A DNA stretch of 64,000 bases from Pseudomonas sp. WS 5079 (GTDB lineage Bacteria; Pseudomonadota; Gammaproteobacteria; Pseudomonadales; Pseudomonadaceae): contig NZ_JAAQWN010000002.1 in the NCBI RefSeq assembly GCF_012985465.1, positions 682,001 through 746,000 of the forward strand. Reading direction: 5' to 3'. The number at the start of each line of letters is the position of its first letter. Position 1 is the stretch's first letter. This document shows positions 57,396 to 64,000 of the stretch, one piece after another. Under the pieces are notes generated by a model. It did not search any database. It saw only the letters and a list, made by a program, of their open reading frames with translations, and was not told the DNA's origin. A program made the position numbers and the translations under genes.

Positions 57396-58382
57396 TCAGT
57401 AGATCAGGCTGACGCCCGCCAGATCAAAGCGTCGCACCTGCAACTCTTCGGTCAAGGTGCCCAGCGCCTGGTCCAGCATGTCGAGGCGGAACACCGCGCT
57501 GACTTCACGCTTGCCCAGTTCGGCATTGCGCAGCACCACCCGCCCGGGGCGGTAGCGATTGAGCTCTGCAACCACCTTGGCCAGCGGCTGGCGGTCGAAC
57601 ACCAGCACTCCGCGCCGCCAACTGGTGGCCCGCGCCAGGTCGAAGCCGGGCAGGCCTTTCACACCGTCCTGCGCACTGTAGCGGGCGGCCTGCCCCTCCT
57701 CGAGGACCGTAGTTTGCGGCCGGTCTTGCTGGGTCACGGCCACGCTGTGTTGCAGCACACCCACCCACGCCTGGTCGTCTGCCTCGCGGCCGACCACAAA
57801 ACGCGTGCCCAGGGCCCGGGTTTGCCCGCCGGCACTTTGCACCACGAACGGCCGGGTTTCCTGCCCGGCCATGGGCGCCACGTCAAAAATCGCCGAGCCG
57901 GCCAGCAGGCTGATCCGCCGCTGCTCGCCGTCGAAATCCAGGCGGATGGCGCTGGAGGAATCCAGCTCCACGGTACTGCCGTCCGCCAGGCGCACCATGC
58001 GCACTTCGCCCTTGGCGGTCAGGTAGTCGGCCTGCATCTGCAGCAAGGCTTGCGGCGCCTGCACCCAGCCAACACCGGCGACCACCAGCAACAGCGCGAC
58101 ACTTGCGGCCACGCGCCATGGCCGGCGCCGCTGGGCGCGGCGCAGTGGAACGCTAGCAGACGGTGGACGCTGACGATGCACTGACGTATCCACGTGCAAG
58201 TCCCCCAGCGCCGCCCAGGTCTGCCGGGCAAAATCCAGTTCCGCGGCGTGGCGGCTGTCGCTGGCAATCCAGCGTTGCAGTTCGGCGTGTTCCTGCACAC
58301 CCAGCCCGCCCGCATGCAGGCGCACCGCCCAATCGGCGGCGACCTCGGTAATGCTGGGCTGTTGCGACTCCTGGCTATTCAC
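57396..58382 (-). CDS. FecR-type anti-sigma/sigma-activating protein
   Basis: A 328-residue inner-membrane regulator. The cytoplasmic N-terminal domain is AADWAVRLHAGGLGVQEH and LDFARQTWAALGD (DUF4880). A single TM helix lies at about 83-105 (RVAASVALLLVVAGVGWV), followed by the periplasmic FecR domain (VRLADGSTVELDSSSAIRLD, TRALGTRFVV, LDQALGTL). It should read the STN domain of the receptor and control the sigma factor 62 bases upstream. Confidence 0.93.
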   Translation of the reverse strand: MNSQESQQPSITEVAADWAVRLHAGGLGVQEHAELQRWIASDSRHAAELDFARQTWAALGDLHVDTSVHRQRPPSASVPLRRAQRRRPWRVAASVALLLVVAGVGWVQAPQALLQMQADYLTAKGEVRMVRLADGSTVELDSSSAIRLDFDGEQRRISLLAGSAIFDVAPMAGQETRPFVVQSAGGQTRALGTRFVVGREADDQAWVGVLQHSVAVTQQDRPQTTVLEEGQAARYSAQDGVKGLPGFDLARATSWRRGVLVFDRQPLAKVVAELNRYRPGRVVLRNAELGKREVSAVFRLDMLDQALGTLTEELQVRRFDLAGVSLIY

Positions 58383-58444
58383 GTGTGAGTCTCGAATTCT
58401 CGTTGTATGAAACAGTGACGTTTGAGCAGCGTTTTTTCAGTAAA

Positions 58445-58966
58445 TCATTCGTCGGACGGCGTCACATCGCCCTCCCGCAAACGCTGCATGACATGCGCCA
58501 GTGCCTTGGCCAGATGCTTTTGCACTGAACTGTCGGAAATTTCAAGATGCCGCGCAACCTGGGCGTGGGTCATGCCCTCGACGCGGTTGAGGCGGAAAAT
58601 CTGCTGGGTGCGCTCCGGCAGTTCCGCCAACGCCTGCTTCAATGCCTGTCGCTGTTGCTGCGCCATTGCCTGAGCCTCCAACCCGGCCACTTCATCTTCA
58701 ATCTCGGCCAACGCCTCATGGGGCACGGAGTCGGTCTTGCGCCGGGCCTCCTGGCGGATATGGTCGATCAAAAGATTGCTCGCCGTGCGGTAGAGATAAC
58801 CCTGGGAGTTGTCGATCCGCTCGCTGGACGGCTTTTGCGCCAGGCGCAGGAAGCTCTCCTGCACCAGGTCCGCAGCCAACTGAGGGTCCCGTACCTTGCG
58901 CAGCAAATACCGGCGCAGGGTATCGGCATGCTTGAGAAACAGGCCCTTGAGATCCACGTCCGACAA
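58445..58966 (-). CDS. ECF sigma factor, FecI/HasI-like
   Basis: A 173-residue ECF (FecI group) sigma factor. Region 2 has LADLVQESFLRLAQKP and GYLYRTASNLLIDHIRQEAR; region 4 has LPERTQQIFRLNRVEGMTHAQVA and SDSSVQKHLAKALAHVMQRL. It should direct RNA polymerase to the receptor promoter when haem is bound outside. A Fur box lies about 55-70 bases upstream, which gives the usual two-level control: iron state plus surface signal. Confidence 0.95.
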   Translation of the reverse strand: MSDVDLKGLFLKHADTLRRYLLRKVRDPQLAADLVQESFLRLAQKPSSERIDNSQGYLYRTASNLLIDHIRQEARRKTDSVPHEALAEIEDEVAGLEAQAMAQQQRQALKQALAELPERTQQIFRLNRVEGMTHAQVARHLEISDSSVQKHLAKALAHVMQRLREGDVTPSDE

Positions 58967-59017
58967 ACCGACTCCCTGGGGATGTAAAGGAAACAGGCGG
59001 GCATCTTAAGCGTTGTC

Positions 59018-59036
59018 GAGAATGATTTTCAATTGA
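59018..59036 (-). promoter_or_regulatory. Fur box upstream of the ECF sigma gene
   Basis: GAGAATGATTTTCAATTGA matches the 19-base Fur consensus at about 13 positions, with the central AATGAT and TCA-T conserved. It lies 52 bases before the sigma-factor ATG. Expression should therefore rise under iron limitation. Confidence 0.7.
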
Positions 59037-59182
59037 TATCAACTCTTGGGCAGTACCGGCAGGCCGTATTCAGCGTTCGATAATCGAACGGTTATCCACG
59101 GCATGACGCCTGGCCAATTGACCAAATTAACCATTCAGTACATTTTGTCCCCATCAATAAAAACAACAGTGGAGACATCCCC

Positions 59183-59620
59183 ATGCCGCCTATCGTACTG
59201 GTCCTCAACGGCCCCAACCTGAACCTGCTCGGCACCCGCGAACCGGCCACCTATGGCCACGAGACCCTGGCTGACGTCGCCGCGCTATGTGGGCGCAGTG
59301 CCGAACAGTTCGGGCTGAAACTGGAATTTCGCCAGACCAACCACGAAGGCGAGTTGCTGGACTGGATTCATGGCGCCCGTGCCCGGTGCGCCGGGATTGT
59401 GATCAACCCGGCGGCCTGGACCCACACCTCGGTGGCCATCCGCGACGCCCTGGTGGCCAGTGAACTGCCAGTGATCGAAGTGCATCTGTCCAACGTGCAT
59501 GCCCGTGAACCCTTCCGCCATCACTCCTTTGTTTCCCCTATCGCCAAGGCCGTGCTCGCCGGGTTTGGCAGCCACGGTTATCACCTGGCCCTCGAACATT
59601 TCAGTCGGGAGCTCAAATGA
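59183..59620 (+). CDS. aroQ: Type II 3-dehydroquinate dehydratase
   Basis: A 145-residue dodecameric-type dehydroquinase. The catalytic Arg and Tyr are in [15 protein letters not shown], the base is in [11 protein letters not shown], and substrate motifs are [16 protein letters not shown] and [17 protein letters not shown]. Its place with shikimate dehydrogenase, QuiC and an MFS transporter points to quinate catabolism. Housekeeping aroQ is probably elsewhere; this resembles the second copy (aroQ2) of PAO1. Its end overlaps the next start by four bases (ATGA). Confidence 0.94.
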   Translation: MPPIVLVLNGPNLNLLGTREPATYGHETLADVAALCGRSAEQFGLKLEFRQTNHEGELLDWIHGARARCAGIVINPAAWTHTSVAIRDALVASELPVIEVHLSNVHAREPFRHHSFVSPIAKAVLAGFGSHGYHLALEHFSRELK

Positions 59621-60471
59621 AACCGCGCATTCTTGCCGGCCTGATCGGCGCCGGCATCCAGGCGTCCCGCACGCCGGCCCTGCATGAGCAGGAAGGCGAT
59701 GCCCAGGGTCTGCGCTACTTGTATCGACTGATCGACCTGGACCCGCTGCAACTGGACAGCAGCGCCCTGCCCGAGCTGCTCAAGGCCGCCGAGCAGATGA
59801 ACTTCACCGGGTTGAACATCACCTACCCGTGCAAGCAGGTGATCCTGCCGCTGCTCGATGAGCTGTCGCCCGAAGCCCAGGGCATCGGCGCGGTCAACAC
59901 CGTGGTCTGGCGCGATGGCAAGCGCATCGGTCACAACACCGACTGCCTGGGTTTCGCCGAAGGGTTTCGCCGTGGCCTGCATGAGGCTGCGCGCCAGCGC
60001 GTGGTGCAGATGGGCGCTGGTGGCGCGGGCGCGGCAGTGGCCCATGCGCTGCTGGCCGAAGGTGTCGGGCAGTTGAGTATTTTCGATGTGGACCATGGGC
60101 GCGCGCAAAGCCTGGCGGATAACCTCAACCAGCATTTCGGCCCCGGCCGCGCGCATGCCGCCAGTGATCTGGACAGCGCGATGGCGGCGGCTGACGGGCT
60201 GGTCAATACCACGCCCATGGGCATGGCCAAGCTGCCGGGCATGCCAGTGCCAGCCGTGTTGCTACGCGCAGATTTGTGGGTCGCGGAAATCGTCTACTTC
60301 CCGCTGGAAACCGAGCTGCTGCGCAGCGCCCGGGCCTTGGGCTGCCGCACGCTGGATGGAGGGAATATGGCGGTGTTCCAGGCGGTGAAGGCCTTTGAGT
60401 TGTTCAGTGGTGAGAAAGCAGATGCACAAAGGATGCTCGATCATTTCCAATACATGAATACCTCACTGTAG
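59617..60471 (+). CDS. Shikimate/quinate 5-dehydrogenase family protein
   Basis: A 284-residue enzyme interconverting dehydroshikimate and shikimate (or dehydroquinate and quinate). The catalytic Lys is in NITYPCKQ, the Asp is in [12 protein letters not shown], and the NAD(P) loop is [18 protein letters not shown] followed by [11 protein letters not shown]. An Asp at the end of the second strand (FDVD) favours NAD over NADP. The YPCKQ and NTDCLGF variants differ from biosynthetic AroE (VPHK, NTDW-GF) and fit a catabolic enzyme. Coupled to aroQ. Confidence 0.92.
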   Translation: MKPRILAGLIGAGIQASRTPALHEQEGDAQGLRYLYRLIDLDPLQLDSSALPELLKAAEQMNFTGLNITYPCKQVILPLLDELSPEAQGIGAVNTVVWRDGKRIGHNTDCLGFAEGFRRGLHEAARQRVVQMGAGGAGAAVAHALLAEGVGQLSIFDVDHGRAQSLADNLNQHFGPGRAHAASDLDSAMAAADGLVNTTPMGMAKLPGMPVPAVLLRADLWVAEIVYFPLETELLRSARALGCRTLDGGNMAVFQAVKAFELFSGEKADAQRMLDHFQYMNTSL

Positions 60472-60486
60472 AAACCGGATCCTAAT

Positions 60487-60514
60487 GTGGGAGCTGGCTT
60501 GCCAGCTCCCACAC
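60487..60514. repeat. Single collapsed REP palindrome
   Basis: TGTGGGAGCTGG-CTTG-CCAGCTCCCACA: twelve-base perfect arms around CTTG, lacking the usual spacer. It lies between the convergent shikimate dehydrogenase and TetR genes and could work as a shared terminator-like hairpin. Confidence 0.85.
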
Positions 60515-60545
60515 AAGCCCGCACGACATTGAATTCGGCGGTGGA

Positions 60546-61211
60546 TCAGGCCTGTAGGTAACGCAGCACCGACTCGCAGATCATCGCGCGATGCCGTTGC
60601 TTGATCGCTTCATCCGACAATTCGATCTGAAAAATCTCACTGAAGGTATGGCGGTTGGAGACCCGGTAAAAGCTGAACGAGTTGATCAGCAAATGCACAT
60701 CCAGCGGCTCCAGCCCCGCGCGAAATACCCCCAGCTCCGCGCCCCGGCGCAAGGTCGCGCCCAACGCCTCCAGGATATTGCTGTTCATCGCCTTGATCGC
60801 ATCCGACTGTTTCACATACTCGGCGTTGTGAATGTTCTCGATGCTGACAATCCGCACAAAATCCACGTTCTGGTCGTGGTGATCGAAGGTGAATTCCACC
60901 AGGCGCCGGATCGCTTCCCGGGGTTCCAGCTCGGTGAGGTTCATCCTTGTTTCGGTGTTGCGGATATCACCGTAGAGCTTTTCCAGGACCTCGACGTACA
61001 GCTGCTCCTTGCTGCCGAAGTAGTAATAGATCATGCGCTTGGAGGTGTGGATGCGCTCAGCGATGGCGTCCACCCGCGCCCCGGAAAGCCCCTGCTGCAC
61101 GAACTCGACAATGGCCTCTTGCAGAATGTTCTCGCGGGTCTTTTCCGGGTTGTTCTTGCGACTCTTGCGCGGCGCCAGGGGGGCGTCGGGCAGTTCGGAC
61201 GTCGGGGTCAT
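60546..61211 (-). CDS. TetR/AcrR-family regulator of the quinate cluster
   Basis: A 221-residue repressor-type regulator. The N-terminal HTH is TRENILQEAIVEFVQQGLSG and RVDAIAERIHTSKRMIYYYF, and the ligand-binding C-terminal part is of the TetR_C_33-like kind. It matches PAO1 PA0243, which lies between quiC and the shikimate dehydrogenase gene. Control of quinate/protocatechuate genes is inferred from position. quiC starts upstream on the same strand, ending 71 bases away. Confidence 0.9.
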   Translation of the reverse strand: MTPTSELPDAPLAPRKSRKNNPEKTRENILQEAIVEFVQQGLSGARVDAIAERIHTSKRMIYYYFGSKEQLYVEVLEKLYGDIRNTETRMNLTELEPREAIRRLVEFTFDHHDQNVDFVRIVSIENIHNAEYVKQSDAIKAMNSNILEALGATLRRGAELGVFRAGLEPLDVHLLINSFSFYRVSNRHTFSEIFQIELSDEAIKQRHRAMICESVLRYLQA

Positions 61212-61282
61212 GGTGCGCTCACGGCCATTTATGCAGGCCGTGATTATGGGCCGCCGCGTCTCACGAAGGAAGCGCCAACGCC

Positions 61283-63178
<1,896 letters not shown>

Positions 63179-63432
63179 GGGGTGACTCCCGGCAATGAAG
63201 GCTGGTCTTGTTTGCGGCAAATTATTGGCCGCGCGCGATAAAGCAGCAATTTAAAATGTACCAACCGGTTAGTTTTATGGGCGATTATCGAACACAATGG
63301 CGATTGGCGAATTGACGATTTTTTAGCCACTGCGCACCATCGATTGCGCATCCAGGGCCGTTTTCTCAAGGCGCCTACCTGTGATCAAGACCCAGAACAC
63401 ACCATAAAAATTTCAAAAAACGGGTACCTCTC
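63179..63432. promoter_or_regulatory. quiC-MFS divergent spacer
   Basis: This 254-base AT-rich region must carry promoters for quiC and the transporter. ACCAACCGGTTAGTT around 63260-63275 includes the dyad AACCGGTT, a candidate operator for the TetR regulator. I see no gene. Confidence 0.45.
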
Positions 63433-64000
63433 ATGCCTTCGCAAAATTCCGCCGTGGCCCCGCGCCCCGGCAACCCGCAAGCGGCCATTGGCGACAAGAT
63501 TCGCGGCGCCCTCGCCGTTGGCAAAACCCGCTGGGGCATGCTGGCCCTGGTGTTTTTCGCCACCACCCTGAACTACATCGACCGCGCCGCCCTGGGCGTG
63601 ATGCAACCGATCCTGGCCAAGGAGATGAGCTGGACGGCGATGGACTACGCCAACATCAACTTCTGGTTCCAGGTCGGCTACGCCATTGGTTTTGTGTTGC
63701 AAGGCCGGTTGATCGACCGGGTCGGCGTCAAGCGCGTGTTCTTCTGCGCAGTGCTGTTGTGGAGCATCGCCACCGGCGCCCACGGCCTGGCGACCTCGGC
63801 GGTAGGCTTTATGGTCTGCCGCTTTATCCTCGGCCTGACCGAAGCGGCCAACTACCCCGCTTGCGTCAAGACCACCCGCCTGTGGTTCCCCGCCGGCGAG
63901 CGAGCAGTGGCTACCGGGATCTTCAACGCCGGCACCAACGTCGGCGCCATGCTCACGCCAATGTTGCTGCCGCTGGTGCTGCATGTGTGGGGCTGGCAGG
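63433..64000 (+). CDS. MFS transporter, anion:cation symporter type (partial)
   Basis: The first 189 residues of an MFS transporter, cut by the right edge. TRWGMLALVFFATTLNYIDR is TM1 with the NYIDR motif of the ACS/hexuronate family. GRLIDRVGVKRVFFCAVLLW holds the loop-2/3 signature, and GLTEAANYPACVKTTRLWF is the TM4 motif. Divergent from quiC, so quinate, shikimate or dehydroshikimate uptake is the likely role. The ATG follows AAAACGGGTACCTCTC without a strong ribosome site. Confidence 0.88.
   Translation, partial: MPSQNSAVAPRPGNPQAAIGDKIRGALAVGKTRWGMLALVFFATTLNYIDRAALGVMQPILAKEMSWTAMDYANINFWFQVGYAIGFVLQGRLIDRVGVKRVFFCAVLLWSIATGAHGLATSAVGFMVCRFILGLTEAANYPACVKTTRLWFPAGERAVATGIFNAGTNVGAMLTPMLLPLVLHVWGWQ

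Overview
The window is chromosomal DNA from a gamma-proteobacterium of the Pseudomonas fluorescens group. The main evidence is the high GC content, Pseudomonas-type protein sequences throughout, and gene order. From ispH to rlmG the order largely follows, from memory, the PA4556-PA4617 stretch of P. aeruginosa PAO1. Intergenic spaces are also seeded with the extragenic palindromes (REP, core GGGAGCNGGCTTGCCNGCG) typical of fluorescent pseudomonads. I see no rRNA, tRNA, CRISPR array, prophage or insertion sequence. Almost all of it reads as core genome.

Layout. 1-1.1 kb: minor type IV pilins, with pilV (cut by the window edge) and a GspH/FimT-like pilin diverging from one intergenic region. 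1.1-8.6 kb: a leftward housekeeping run of murJ, ribF, ileS, lspA, fkpB and ispH (isoleucyl-tRNA charging, flavin synthesis, lipoprotein signal peptidase, isoprenoid synthesis, lipid II flipping). 8.8-13.3 kb: rpsT to the right, then creA, proB, obgE, rpmA and rplU to the left. 13.3-19 kb: ispB, a PhnA-type zinc-ribbon protein, a small protein behind a good Fur box, an FKBP isomerase, a YqhA-like membrane protein, a large unrecognised lipoprotein and a small conserved protein. 19-25.3 kb: a LonB-type protease with degenerate Walker motifs, a DUF3015 protein, a DUF4105 protein with an apparent C-terminal beta-barrel, a PchB-like chorismate mutase and a small lipoprotein. 25.4-35 kb: gdhA, ettA, a LysE exporter, the c-di-GMP protein MorA and glyA. 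35-41 kb: a yjiA/yjiX/btsT-type cluster, the PilZ protein MapZ, radA. 40.6-46.7 kb: ankB-katB, mscL, fprB, an orphan LuxR regulator and rlmG.

From 46.8 kb the PAO1-like order breaks. Next come the cyanide-insensitive oxidase operon cioAB with a DUF2474 micropeptide, controlled from a region holding a perfect Anr/FNR box. An MFS exporter, a small secreted protein, a purine permease and trmA follow. Then comes an iron-regulated ECF sigma / FecR / HasR-type haem receptor module. Last is a quinate/shikimate catabolic cluster: type II dehydroquinase, shikimate dehydrogenase, TetR regulator, a dehydroshikimate dehydratase fused to an HPPD-like domain, and an MFS transporter cut by the right edge.

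Functional threads. Iron control appears twice (Fur boxes before the small protein at 14.9 kb and the ECF sigma gene at 59.0 kb). c-di-GMP appears twice (MorA and MapZ). Oxidative and respiratory defence is represented by katB-ankB, fprB and cioAB. Nothing here is clearly a new multi-gene system. The strongest candidates for new biology are the unassigned envelope proteins at 16.8-24.3 kb, the LuxR orphan with its repeat-bearing leader, and the QuiC fusion whose second domain keeps an intact metal triad.
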